From the NCBI RefSeq assembly GCF_001540865.1, contig NC_033632.1, forward strand, positions 4,516,321 through 4,580,320: DNA of 64,000 nucleotides. The letters run 5' to 3'. Below are positions 33,821 to 46,048 of the stretch, in pieces. Both the position numbers and the translations under genes were made by a program. Source of the DNA: Ananas comosus (lineage: Eukaryota; Streptophyta; Magnoliopsida; Poales; Bromeliaceae). The first letter of the stretch is position 1, and the number at the start of each line of letters is the position of its first letter. The notes under the pieces were generated by a model. It had not been told where the DNA came from and made no database searches. It saw nothing but the letters and a program-made list of their open reading frames with translations.

Positions 33821-35207
33821 AGATATCCCATTGTACTTTTTATCCGTATTTCGAGCGCCTAGTTGGGCATTACGGAGAATTGAGGCTCTACATAGAGCTT
33901 CCTTCTGGAAGGGAGGGGCAGTAGTCTCGGAAGGCCAGTGCCTCGTCCAGTGGAAGTCTCTTTGTAGGAGTAAGTCGGACGGAGGCTTAGGAATTAAGGA
34001 TCTGAACCTCATGAATATCGCGCTATTGGCGAAATGGTGGTGGAGATTCCTTTCGGACTCGACGCTCCGGGGGGGTCAACTGCTCTGAGCACTTTACTAT
34101 TCTCGGAGGAAAGTGTTGAGAGAGGGCTCGACCTTTAGACCTCACTCTCAGTGGTGGCGAGGGGTTCTGCGGACTAAAGATTTTTTCAAACCGGGGGTGG
34201 CCTACTCAATCGGAGACGGGTGCAGTGTAAATTTCTGGAGTGACATTTGGTGCGGCGAAGCCCCTTTAAGTACAGTGTTTTCGTAGATCTTTACTAACAT
34301 TGCCAGTTCGCGTCGCCTCGTGAGTGAGTGTTTTGATGAGAACGACTGGAAGTGGGAGGTAATTTTGGCAGAGCCCGCTCCCGTGACGGCTCTGGCGAGA
34401 GTCTTCGTACAGGATATGCAAAACCTCCTTTCAACTATCCGACTGACCAACCTGAAGGACAAAGTGTCGTGGCGATGGGCTCAATCAGGATTGTTCTCCG
34501 TTAGGTCGCTTTATACTTTCCTACAGGACGGGGGGGTCAAAGGTAGTGGACTCTCACAGCTGTGGAGTATTCGAACTTCGCTAAAAGTCATGATTTTTGC
34601 CTGGCTGGTACTAAAAGGTAAGGTTCTCACGCTGGATAACCTTTAGAAAAGGGGCTGGGTTGGAGACCAAAAATGTGTACTCTGCTTAGACGAGGAAGAG
34701 AAGATCAATCATCTATTTGTTACGTGTGAAGTGACTAGAAGTATTCTGGGGTGTTTGATGAGCAATAGGACGAGAATCAGTACTTGTGCATCAGCCTATG
34801 CTCTCTGGGAGAAGGGAAGACTCAGTAGCTGCTCTCTTCGGAAGGAGCTTGCATCAATGGTAAGTACTTGGTGGGTGACTTGGCTGGAGCGAAATAGACG
34901 TATATTCCAAAAGCTAAAACATTCTCAGCAGCAAATGGTGAGAGATGTCCGGAATATCCGCAACTTAACTTCCTGATGCCGACTATGGGCGGGGTGTCTT
35001 TTCGGTGCGCCAGTCTGGTACTAACTAAGGGTGTTCCTACCTTTCGCTTTACACACGGTTTTATTTCTCTTTTTTCTTTTGTTTACTGTTTCTCTTTTTA
35101 CTCTTTTTTACTGTTTCCGAGGCCCAGCTGCTTCACAGTGTAGCCTAATTCATCCTCTAAATGAATGAAGCGATAGCATGCTACCTATTTCTCAAAAAAA
35201 AAAAAAA
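33821..35207 (+). pseudogene. 5'-truncated, degenerate LINE: end of reverse transcriptase, zf-RVT region, 3' tail
   Basis: Frame pieces encode the typical plant L1-type RT C-terminus (RRIEALHRASFWKGG, GGLGIKDLNLMNIALLAKWW; 33831-34088), then after a frame break AYSIGDGCSVNFWSDIWCG (34200-34258), and a zf-RVT domain (WRWAQSGLFSVRSLY, FAWLVLKGKVLTLDNL, CVLCLDEEEKINHLFVTCE; 34470-34735) broken by a stop after DNL. It ends with the CTGCTTCACAGTGTAGCC tail and A-run (35194-35210). Probable target duplication AAAACTATA (33812-33820 and after the poly-A, partly within it). Endonuclease and most of RT are absent, so it is immobile. Confidence 0.88.
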
Positions 35208-35430
35208 AAAACTATAGCTTTTGAGCACTCCACTCCAACTGAAAAAAACTTAGGCTCCATGGTTTAAATTAGGCAATATGCCACTTTCTTTTTTTATTTC
35301 TTTCTCTTTTCTGCTCTTTCTAAGCGAAATTCAAAAAAGGCAACAAATCCATCAGAAAAGATGACGGTGGCGGCTACGGCAACAGGAAGAAACTGAAATA
35401 TTTAGGAAGAAACTGAGATAAAATTTCAGT

Positions 35431-35620
35431 GGGGAGCTTTCCAGTCACGCTTTATTAGAGTACTCCCGATTCATTATCACGTGTTAGTTTTATCTCAATT
35501 CAATATTTGTTGGATGCTTTTTGAATACTAAAATCGTAATAAAAAATTTTAAACCCCAAAGAGAGTGACACGTGACGGCGAATTAGAATTTCTTAACAAG
35601 GCTTCTTTGGAGAGCTCCCC
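35431..35620. mobile_element. Small MITE
   Basis: Inverted ends GGGGAGCTTTCCA / GGGGAGCTCTCCA (right end on reverse), then TCACG; inner CACGTGTTAG/GACACGTGAC face each other. 190 bp. Confidence 0.65.
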
Positions 35621-35639
35621 CATGGCGGCACACTCCCAC

Positions 35640-36145
35640 AGTTACAATAGCTATAGGAGCCACACATATTATTTGCCTCTCAACAATGATCCATACACAT
35701 CATTCACCGCCCAATAATTATTAATCGCCACCAAAACAAGCTAACAAAACAATCCATAAAGTTGATAGCTCTCCTTCGACCCTTTGTTTGATGAAAGATT
35801 TTAAAATATGACAGTAACACCGCATTATCTAAAAGTTCATTATATTTTTATATCGAGGAGAAAAATTTTGATTAGTTTGTGATGCAATGATGTGCTGTCA
35901 TTGCTATACAGATGACCACCTCCTTGTTGACATTGATTGTTGGGTAAAATTCACATGTGATTTTGCTTTAGGGCGACGATTTTTTTTTTCGTTTGGATTC
36001 AAGGATTAAGACACTTCAATGAATTGATGATAAGTGTGGAAAGAGTAATTTGAGCCCTAGTTAGGCTCTAATTTTCGTAAAGGTAGCTATCTGGCCCTGC
36101 TTTTGGCATATCGGTGGTTATTTGGCAGATGATTTGTCTTAGAAA
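35640..36145. repeat. Dispersed duplication, copy B
   Basis: Diverged partner of 30770-31340, same orientation. An extra segment of about 120 bases (35800-35920) interrupts it. Confidence 0.6.
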
Positions 36146-36369
36146 AGAATAATAGCACGAGAATGTGTATTCGGGAATATTGGTATAGTTTACTACGAAA
36201 AGTTTGAGAGTTTCAACTTTGGCCCATCAAGCTTAATAATTGAGTTAAATTGGGCTGGCTTTGTCCAATTTGTTACACTTTAAATTGACTTGTATAGTTG
36301 TGTGTGCGCGCTTGTTTAGTAAATTTGTGCATATCTATTCAGATCAATTGATAGGATGATAAATTTTAT

Positions 36370-36645
36370 CAAAATTACCAATGATGGCTGACTCCTGCAT
36401 CAAAGTAAATGATTAGTATCGGATCGTTGGCGCTAACCATTAATTCCAAAAGCTCGAACTGTTAGAAATACGTAATCAATTCACTTAAAGCGTACAAATA
36501 CAGCACCCACGGATCTCAATTGTGACTCGGCTCATCCGGGCTCACGCCACTTCGAACATGACTCGGCCTATTCAGCCTCACGCCATTTCGAACATGACTC
36601 GGCCCAACCCGGTCTTCCGTCATAGGGCAGGATGCTGGACCATTT
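36370..36645 (-). repeat. Dispersed repeat, inverted partner of 39120-39375
   Basis: The minus-strand sequence matches the plus strand at 39120-39375 in order: TGACGGAAG, GGGCCGAGTCATGTTCGAA, GTGGCGTGAGC, CACAATTGAGATCCGTG, ACGCTTTAAGTGAATTG, CGTATTTCTAACA and CGCCAACGATCCGA. Likely two copies of one retroelement-type repeat in opposite orientation. Confidence 0.7.
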
Positions 36646-38110
36646 AAGTCAACAATTAGAACTGCCAAGCACGCAAGGATTTCTTACGCATCCGATCTGC
36701 AGCGAATCTGTACTCGTGATTTTAAGAATGTGTTGCGATTGTGAACGGGGTTTATAACAAGGGCCTGAAGCCCACAATGCTAGGCTGGGCCGGGTTTATA
36801 ACAAATGGACTAGGCCAACATTGTGGACTAGGTCCATGCAAGAAAATTCTCCTTACCAAGACATTTTAACTACCCTTCCCTCTTATCCCTCAAATTATTT
36901 GTTGTTGCAGCGGCACTTTCAATACCTTTTGTGACATCCCGCTTTCCAAAACTACTCTAACCTGAACTCGAGCGTAGCCAATCATCCAAAATATTATAAT
37001 CGGATTAAGAGATTTGGCTCTAGTGTATTTTATATATAGAACTATTCAAAATTCTGATGTACTGCATTTTTTTTTTCCAAAGCTCTATTGTCCTTGTCGG
37101 GCTAAAGCACACTCACAAGTATCAGATAATGTTAGACTCGTCTAACTAGATTTAGCTAATTTTTGTGGGGAACCGTGCTCTATCCATAACGGTCGCCAGC
37201 CAGGGAGCCACTAAATGTTCGTTGTATGACTCTAACTCAGCCGAGACTTATATTACATTTTTTTTTTACTGGTGATTGACTCTAATACCAAATGTGAGAT
37301 CCTGCTTTCCGGAAGATCATAAATCCTGTAACTACTCTAGCTCTAGGCTTACTCAATCCTCTAAACCTCTTAATTGGACTGCAGTATTTTAGACTGTGGT
37401 TAGGCTAAACCCGGAGCTGACATCTTTCTATTTTTATAGTATGTATTTAATATTTTATTAATTGCTTTAATTAATTATTTTATCAAAAAAATGTTAAGTT
37501 AGATAAAAATCAAAACTAAAATGTAATATATATATATGAAAGTTTAGAAACAAAAAAGTTTAGAAAAAAAGTTAATAGATAGAATTATAACAAAAGAGAC
37601 TACCAAAACATTTTATTCTATTATTTTGGTCAAAATACATGGAGAACCATTACATGCAAGGTATTCTGAAGTGGACCCCTCAATTATAATTTTACCTCTA
37701 TTTTGTTGGGATAAGTTCTATATATTTTTACCTTTATTTTGTTTAGAAAAAATATACATTGAGGACCCTCAAAAATGGGAGAAATTTTTTTTATCACAGA
37801 TATTTCATGTGTGAATAATTTTAATTAATACAAAATTTTCATATTACACGAAAATATGATAATAAAATATTTTTAAAACATCATTTTATTACAAAAGAAC
37901 TATTTTCCTTCGTATAAGACTTTGTTATTCAATATGGCACAATTTAATTAGTTTAAACTATACCTTATATGATACAATTTTTAAAACAGTCCATTAATGA
38001 TTAATAAGTAATAGAGTCGCTAAATTTGAGAATATATTTTTTTAATTGCACTAATTATAAAATTCCAAATAAAAAAAAAAAGACTGTGAGGACTCAGAAT
38101 AAAAACATAA
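36646..38110. other. Intergenic DNA upstream of the SPIRAL1-like gene
   Basis: Two diverged direct copies of a TGTGASATCCYGCTTTCC segment start near 36931 and 37289 (period about 358). The remainder is AT-rich with no gene. The (GAGGACCCTC) phrases at 37759 and near 37670 suggest another decayed foldback element. Confidence 0.4.
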
Positions 38111-38206
38111 AAGTTGAGAGGTCCTTTTCAAAACGTCCCATTATTGAGGGTCATTTGTGCATTTTCACCTCTTCGTTTTATTTCAAACACTGTTTTGCTC
38201 GCACAC

Positions 38207-38304
38207 TATAAATGGATCAAACAGAGACCCTCGTTCTCCTCTTACCTCTCCGACTCTCCAAATTCGCGAAGGGCGCGTCGCTCTCCCTCGATCCCCGATC
38301 CGAG
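38207..38304 (+). promoter_or_regulatory. TATA box and non-coding first exon of the SPIRAL1-like gene
   Basis: TATAAAT at 38207-38213 is followed about 30 bases later by a CT-rich leader ending ...GATCCGAG before GTACGA (donor at 38305). The leader intron ends at ACTGCAG (39955), just before the start codon. TSS placement near 38238 is inference from TATA spacing. Confidence 0.6.
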
Positions 38305-39119
38305 GTACGAAACCCTAATCCCCAACCCTAGATCTCCTCCACCGCCGCTCGAATCCACGGTTTCCCCGCAATTTTCGCCGTTTTTTCGCCCGATCTAGCT
38401 ATAATGGAGTCCAATCACGGCTCTCTTACGCTGCAATCGCCTCTCTTGTGGGGTTAATCGTCTCAGATCTGATGCTAGATCATGGAATTTTCCACGGATC
38501 GTGGTTTTTTTTTGGTGTTTGATCGTGGCTTCTCGCGAAATGGAGCCCACGATCTCGCGAATCGGTCCTCGTTTTTGTGATTTGTTGCTTGTTTGATGTA
38601 TCTTGGCATGGAAATTGCGAAATTGTGTGGTTTTTTTTTTTTTATGTGAATGGTGACTCTTCTGGTAGGTCTCTTGGCAATTGGAGGAATGCGTGAACGT
38701 AGTCTTGTGGTAGTATAATTCGGGCCTGATTTTGTAATTTTTGGAGGGTTTTTTCCTTGATTCATTAGTCCATTAGTTGGTAGGGGAAATGGATGGTGAG
38801 AATATAAACCCTATTGAGATTTGAATGCTCTGTGTTGTCTAATTCATATATTGTCGTTCTATCTCTTATATTTGCATGTCAATTGCATTGAATATGGGGA
38901 GGAACAAATCAAAGCATTATGTTAGAACATTGAAGAGAAAGTTATTATAAGATGGTTGTTAAGATCCAGTTTGACGAATACTATAGGTGATGCTTTTATT
39001 ATATATGTACATTGCTGGTATGCACCAGAAATGGATCAAAGTTTTGCTAGTGTAGCTCAAATTAATTTGTTTCAAGGGCATGGAGGACTTTCAATGCAGT
39101 GGCCATCTGGCTATTGTTG

Positions 39120-39375
39120 GCTTAAGAGGGCCAACATCTTGTCCTGTGACGGAAGGTTGGATTGGCCCGAATCACGTTCGAAATAGCGTGAGGTCGGCTT
39201 GGGTTGAGTCATGTTCAAAGTGGCGTGAGGTTGGTTGGGCCGAGCCACAATTGAGATCCGTGAGCGTTCTGTCCGTACGCTTTAAGTGAATTGGTCGCGT
39301 ATTTCTAACAACTCGAGTTTTTGGGATTAATAACGCCAACGGTCCGACGGCTATGACCTGTTATCAGTGAAATTC
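39120..39375 (+). repeat. Dispersed repeat in the leader intron of the SPIRAL1-like gene
   Basis: Inverted partner of 36370-36645 (see there). Confidence 0.7.
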
Positions 39376-39569
39376 TGTTTTGGTGGCTCTATTGTTTCTC
39401 TATTGTGCTTATATAATTTTAGATTTCTAGATTTTGTGGAGTTACCATAGATTGAGGTATGCAACTGCGAGACATTTCCCTTTTCTTTGTCATAATTTTC
39501 TGTTTTATTGCCAAAGGATGATTAGGTATTAGAGAATGGAGGTTTGCTGATAAATAATGTTTTTTTTTG

Positions 39570-39761
39570 GTTTATAGTTAGGACTTCTTTTTATTATCCA
39601 TAAATTACTTTTGGCTAAAACGCAATTCTAACCTAATTAGAGTTAGCCCCAAAATATCTATTTCCTTGTAAAATTTGGGATTTCTGATATTGCACAGCCT
39701 AGTCGGGGTTCTTAAACCACATAAGATGGGCTGCGGGGTCAGCAGTGTGGAGGCCAGAGTT
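39570..39761 (+). pseudogene. Dead duplicate of the SPIRAL1-like start exon
   Basis: Tandem copy of 39802-39995 (period about 233). It includes the intron end and first coding bases ATGGGCTGCGGGGTCAGCAG (from 39726), but the acceptor ACTGCAG of the live copy reads ACCACAT here, and one G is lost (AGCAGTGTGGAGG versus AGCAGTGGTGGAGG), shifting the frame to a stop at 39777. Confidence 0.85.
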
Positions 39762-39958
39762 ATCAACACAATTCGTTGATAGTCATAATGTCATTTTTTG
39801 TTGTTGATAGTTTGGACTACTTTTTATTATCCATAAATCACTTTTGGCTATAAAACAATTCTAACCTAAGTAGAGTTAGCCCTAAAATATCTATTTCCTT
39901 GTAAAATCTGGGATTTCTGATATTGCATAGCCTAGTCAGGTTTCTTAAACTGCAGAAG

Positions 39959-41170
39959 ATGGGCCGTGGGGTCAGCAGTGGTGGAGGCCAGAGTTCTCTG
40001 GGCTACCTTTTTGGGAGCGGCGAGGCTCCCAAACCGGCTGAGAACACTCCGCCTGCCCAGAAGCCGGCCCCATCCCCACCAGTCGATAACACCAAGCAGA
40101 TCCCTGCCGGCATCCAAGGAAGGCAAACCAACAATTACTTCCGTGCTGATGGCCAGAACACTGGCAACTTCATTACAGTAAGAATTCATTTGCTCAATTT
40201 GTTAGAATTAGAAATTTACTTCTGGGATCATAATTCCTTCCTAACTAATGCTATTTGATGTTGTAGATGCCTATGGGAACATATTCTTCGACATATTTCT
40301 TAATACATCCTTGAAGTTTGAAAAATGAAATATATAATATATCGTCAAATTTTGAAAAATGTAATATATGTTGATCGTTTATATGAGCTATTAAAATTTG
40401 TATCTTATTTCCATTCGTCCCCTAATGCTTTCTACTCCCGTCCATGTATATGAGCCTTTGCTCAGGCAAAGGCTTGGTGATGCGCACTAACTTTTTTGAA
40501 TTGCTCTTATCATTTATATAATATGTTTTATTGTTTCTAAAGAACAACTTTACCCACACAATCTTTGCTTCATATCCTCCTATTTTATTTGTGGCTCTAT
40601 TTATTTATATATTCTTATTTTCAATCTTGACTGGTATATGAAATTATTTTACTATGAGATTTCGTGCAATATCTGTGAAGCTTTATCTTGATGCAGATAT
40701 TGATATAACGGTAATTGTGGCTTTTGCTGAGTGGAACTCCAATTTTCTCTATTTCTAATTTACTAGAGTCGGCACTTACCTCCTATTTTATTTTTGAACA
40801 TGATCTATATAAGCGCCTTCTTTGTGTAGCTTCTGGAACGATTTCTCTACTTAGAAAAACATAAGTTTCCTAGAAGCTAGCTTTTTGGCTAAGAAATGGT
40901 CTAGAACCTTTTTCAGTGGGGAGAGAGTGAGGCTAATTTTAGCTTTTGAACTCTAATTGCTACAGCAAGAAGATGCAGAAGATATTTGTATTAAAAAGCT
41001 ACAGCATATCATCTTATACGAATTTTCTTCTTCTCTAGGATCGACCTTCGACAAAGGTGCATGCGGCTCCTGGTGGTGGCTCCTCCCTTGGTTACCTTTT
41101 CGGCAGTGGCGGTGGCGGTAGTAGCACCGAGAACGGCAAGACAACAATTAATGCCGATTCTCCTCTGTAA
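39959..41170 (+). CDS. SP1L: SPIRAL1-like microtubule-associated protein
   Basis: Coding exons 39959-40177 and 41039-41170 (GT-AG, phase 0), 116 aa. SPIRAL1 proteins are small plant-specific regulators of cortical microtubule plus ends and directional cell growth. Diagnostic features: N-terminal MGRGVSSGGGQSSLGYLFGS (1-20), Pro-rich middle, NNYFRADGQNTGNFITDRPS linker (about 58-77), and the repeated PGGGSSLGYLFGSG motif (84-98) before the C-terminus. Length is in the usual 100-125 range. A fossil duplicate of the first coding exon sits 233 bases upstream in the leader intron. Expression is likely from the TATA-containing promoter at 38.2 kb. Confidence 0.95.
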
Positions 41171-42480
41171 GCCGGAGACTTGTAACAAGATGAAAAACCA
41201 GTGCTCGTTTCCCTATGTTCAGGGAGTACTGATGTTTCATTTGCTAAGAAGACTCGTCTATTGTGTATTATACATCTACATGTCGGAAGTGCTTCTTTGA
41301 AAAAGCCAGTTCGGCTTTACGTGAACGTGTCGATCTATGGAACAACAGCTCCTGGGTTATCAGTTTCCATATGTTGTTCTTACATCATCTTCTGTTGTTG
41401 CATTGAAATGTTTTTACCCCTCTCTGTTTGTTGTTTTAAATTGAATTGAATTGAATCTTATGGTCCAAGACGCGGCTCGGCTTTGAACTGAAGTTCCTCT
41501 GGTTTGTTTGCCTGGTAGGAAGTAGGAAGTGAGTGGTGTAAAAGTTGAAAATGTTTCATTTCTTTTATTTACATCGAAAATTCCCATGCTAGCATTTAGG
41601 AGGGTCTAAAATAGTTACAGAAACGAAATTTTCTCGTAAATGACTTGTTAATGTTTTGGAAAAGTTTGGTTATGACTGAAATTAATTTACGATGAACCAA
41701 ACCTTTAATAAACTTCACCACTAGCGAGACCAAAGTCAGTTGCAGTGTTTTGAAAGAAATGAGTTACAACTGAACTTAATTTATGGCGAACCAAACAACT
41801 AAAGTAAATATTTTTTGTGGAAAAATGCTTTTCTCTTCTCCTATACTATTACTGAAAAAAAAAAAAAAAGCTCATATGCTTTTAAAAACACCGAATTATT
41901 GGTGTTTATAGGTTTACAGTTCTTGGATTAAAAAATGTGCGATTAGAATGACAGTAATTTTTTAAGGTTGAATGGATAAAAATAATTAAATGGATAAATC
42001 TAACGGCAGAAAACTCGCAAATATTAACTGCTTTATATTTTTACAAGCACCATAGCCGAACTTTAAAGAAAAGAAAAGGCAAGAACAATTAACCTAATTA
42101 TTATATCAATGACTACTGGCTAATAACTAATAGAATTATTAAATTAATAAAAATTCTAACCTGGTTAAATTTAATAATTCAAATAAAGAAATTAGAAATT
42201 AACAAGGCAAATGAGCAAAAGTAAAGCTGAGGGAATTATTTCATGAGCTATTCTCCATTTATTATTATTATTATTATTTTGAAATTAATTTTGTACATTT
42301 TTTTATTATTGTATTATATATATATTTTGCAACAGTCCTATTGCTGATGTTGTGTTTTCAACCAATAAAGTATTTTTTTTTCTTAAAAGAAGATATGTGA
42401 TTGATTAGCTACAGATAATGCGGTGTAAACATGGTTAAGTTCCCCCCCTTCTTCAACTCTTCGCATACCGACCCCGGCCC
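41171..42480. other. 3' UTR of the SPIRAL1-like gene and intergenic DNA
   Basis: The 3' UTR probably runs to about 41450 (T-rich, ends near TTAAATTGAATTGAATTG). Foldback-like segments follow: 41610-41820 (GTTTGGTTATGACT / repeated ATGAACCAAAC, GCGAACCAAAC) and 41870-42065 (TTTTAAAAACACCGAATTATTGG ends with GCACCATAGCC), the latter resembling the element at 56.5 kb. Confidence 0.4.
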
Positions 42481-42599
42481 AAATTAATTGTGGGCTCGAA
42501 GCCCAATGAGCCGCTTATACACCGAAAACCACCGAATCCTCCTCTTGCACACGACTCACACCCAACCACAAAAACCCCAACCCCTCGACCCAACGCCAC

Positions 42600-42801
42600 A
42601 TTCTCTCTTCCTCTCTCTTTCTCTCTCTCTCTCTCTCTCCTCTCTCTTTCGCTCTCCCCATTTTGAGCTCCGCTTCTCTCTCTCTCACTCTCTCTCTACG
42701 CCGCCACCTCCCTCTCTCCTCTTCTAGGGTTCCGATCGCCGCCGCCGCCGACGATCGGAATCCACCTTATCCTCCGCCGCCGCCGCCGCTTGGAGAACGT
42801 G

Positions 42802-42840
<39 letters not shown>
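42600..42840 (+). promoter_or_regulatory. CT-rich 5' leader of the G3BP-like gene
   Basis: Three CT microsatellite blocks (42620-42660, 42673-42700, 42804-42839) and GCCGCCGCC stretches, typical of plant 5' UTRs. A leader intron presumably starts within the last block (GTGAGCTCTC at 42799) and ends at TTGCAG (44336). Confidence 0.55.
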
Positions 42841-43617
42841 AACTTCATGACAATCTTATATGTGCCCAAGATTTGATCCTGAGTGTATTAATCCTCTGTT
42901 CCGATTGCTGATGATAGGTTCTTATGTTAGAGTTGAGGAGGATCATTTTTTTTTTTGTTCTTTTTTCCCTGGTGTGTTGGAACGGGAGCTTTAAAACACG
43001 GTTTTTGGGGTTTTCTATGTAATTTTTGTAGTGAAGGGAGTGGGTTTCTTTAGTTTGATTTTGTCCCGAGTTTGATCGATCTGGTGTGGATTCTAGGGTT
43101 TAAGGTTTAGGGGCTTTTTGCGGGGTATTATATTTTTGGGTGTTTATGTAAATCTTAGGTCTCGGTTTTGAAGGTTGATTATTAGAGGGTTTAACTGTTC
43201 AACTTATTTGATTATACCTTGTGGCTTGGTCGGCCTTTGCTTTATCGAGGGCGCAAATTTTGATTCTAATTATCAGGTAATTGTTTGATCGGAAGGACTC
43301 GAAATTTGTTTGTATTTACTTGGAGAAGGACTTTGTTCTTGAAAGAAGTCATCTTTCCTTATTTTTGTTTGCACTGTGGTATATTTGCAGTAATTCGCAT
43401 TTCAAGTCCTTCTGATCAAATTATTAGATGGTTTTGTGTGGATAATCCTTTCTCTGAGTCTGAGGGCCTTATCTTTATAAGTTAGGCTGATAATCCTTTA
43501 TAGGTCTTAGATGGTTACGTTTCTGCTTGCAGAGGAACTGTAGAGGTTCTGTTGTTTACTTAGAAGTGTATGGACCTTAACTATACTGTAGTGTATTTTG
43601 AAATGGACATTTGAACC

Positions 43618-43945
43618 AAGAATTTAAGTACCCATTAGCACGAGTTGTATCCACCGTGTCATATTGTGCCAACAAGATATTGATACGATACAGTTCCCAT
43701 GCAGATGACACAGCTCAAAGTTCTTTTTTTTTTTAAATTAATAAGTAATTTTCTCAATAAAGTTCAAAAGATTAGATAAAGATACATAATAAGCAATAAG
43801 TATCTTTTTGCTAAAGAAAATAAATATTTCATGCCTTTATGTGTCGGCACATATGTATTTTTTTGTGATCGACACGCATTGGCACGGTATCGAACCATGC
43901 CGGTAAATTTTCGGCACGACCCCATGCCACGGCACTTAAATTCTT
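43618..43945. mobile_element. MITE in the leader intron of the G3BP-like gene (copy 1)
   Basis: Inverted ends AAGAATTTAAGTACC and, on the right, GGCACTTAAATTCTT. The interior is rich in GGCACGG/CCGTGCC words. Same family as 45206-45536. Confidence 0.7.
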
Positions 43946-44338
43946 AATATGAATCCTAGAAATTTGGCTTTACTACTTCATCTTTCATTACTATTTATTT
44001 CAGAAAAATTCCTTCAAGTTATACTAAATGGTTTCCATTAAGGCACAATATAATGTTTATGTTCTGTCAAATCAGTAACAGAAAATTCTACTAGGCAACA
44101 AAATATCATATTATTATGTCAAGAGTACTTAAAATTAAATATACTATGAGGTGAGGTTGTGAAATTAAAGCCGTACAAGTTCAGGTACCTGTTTCATAAC
44201 GAGCTCTGTTCAGCTTAGGGTTTTATACTTTTACCTACTGTTTATACATCAGTCGTGTTTATTTGGGGATAAGGTAATCATTTTATTCCGTAATAGATCA
44301 CTTGATGGAAACTCTGTGCTGCTAAATCTATTGCAGAA

Positions 44339-46004
44339 ATGGCGCTGCAAGCTGCAACTTCTGTTCCTCAACCTCCTCCACAAGTGGTATCAATCTTTTT
44401 TTTTTTGGCTTCCATTTTTAAGTTTGCCTTTCCTAATTCGCAGCATTATTTTTTTTTCCCTTCAGATTGGCAGCGCCTTTGTTCAGCAGTACTACCACAT
44501 TCTTCATCAATCACCAGAATCAGTGTACAAGTTTTACCAGGACACAAGCATGCTAAGCCGGTCAGATGCTGATGGAGTGATGACATCAGTAACTACAATG
44601 CAGGTATTTCCCTGCTTTTCTGTACAGACTATGTTTTACCTTGTCATCTTTTTTATCAATCTTCTAATGCTTGGTAATAATGTATGTGCCTGAAAAAGAT
44701 CTTTTTTCATGTTGGCATCAATGGAATATTCTGTATTTTGGTATTCTAGGAGATGCTGTTTGCTATTATGTTTTTTTCCCCCCTTTGCTTCCAAGTTTGA
44801 TTCACAATTATGATTTTTTTTCCTCCCTTTGGTTATAAGTGTGCAATGAATTGATTTTATTGTATGCTGCAAGCCTCCAAGGATAGGCACAAAATTATCA
44901 AGTGAATGCAGTGAAAATTAAGAGAGAAAGGTTCTTTGTGATTCTCATTGCTGTGATGTAGTACATTCTTGGAAATGTATAGACATGGAGAATTAGAAGG
45001 AAAGCAAAATAGATTGGCAAAAAAAGAGTGGAAATAGGTACATAACCTACCGCTAAGAAAGAAACTTTTCATGTTACAGTACACCATATACAGGGACTAC
45101 TTGTGGAGTACATGGTTACTATATTTTTTTATATGCAGTTTTCTTCTCACATTCAAACATTTCTAAATAAGAACTGTTGGTATCAGTTATAAATATAATT
45201 TAACCAAGGATTTGAGTGCTGTGGCACTAGGCTGTGCAAAAAACTTGATGGCACGGTACGGCACGGTGTGTACCATGCCGTGCCAATGCCTGCTGGTCAC
45301 AAAAGAACCTGTGCCCCGATACACAATGCCGTGAATTGTTTTTCTTCTTGGCACCAATATGTTCTAATCACTTACTGCATATCTTTGTCAACTCTTTTAA
45401 ACTTTATTGAGATAACTACGTACTAATTTCAAAGCAGAGAGGATTTTGAGCGGTGCTATCGGCATGGGGGCCGTATTCTGCTGATATCTTGTCGGCATGG
45501 TGGTCATGGCCTGTATTGATGGGCATTTAAATTCTTTAATTTAAGTAAATGAAACTCCCATCGAGTACTATTCTTTTTCAAAAGACGTTAAATCAACCCT
45601 ACTTGGTTGAAATTTGTTGCAGTATAATAAGAAATCTCGCAACAACCTTTTCCTTGATATCAGGTAAAGATACATCTTTGATAAAATTGATTTGCATTAA
45701 GTGCTATTCTTCTCAAAGATAATAAATCAAACCTTCTAGATGAAATATTATCTGTATAGGCTTCAACTGCTGCCAGAAAATATGGTGACAAGTTCCCCAA
45801 AATCCGAAAAAATATATATTTTAAAAATTAGTTTCTTAAATAAGCTTCAAGTTTCATATTTTAGAAAAATTACAATGAGGCTCATTTAGATCAGGTTCTT
45901 TCCTTTTCAGTCCTTCCCTTTTGATATTGCTATAGAAATTGTGACTTACATGATAGTCTCTCAACTTATCCTCTGTTCTGTATTGTAGTCATAGATTTTT
46001 TTTT

Positions 46005-46048
<44 letters not shown>

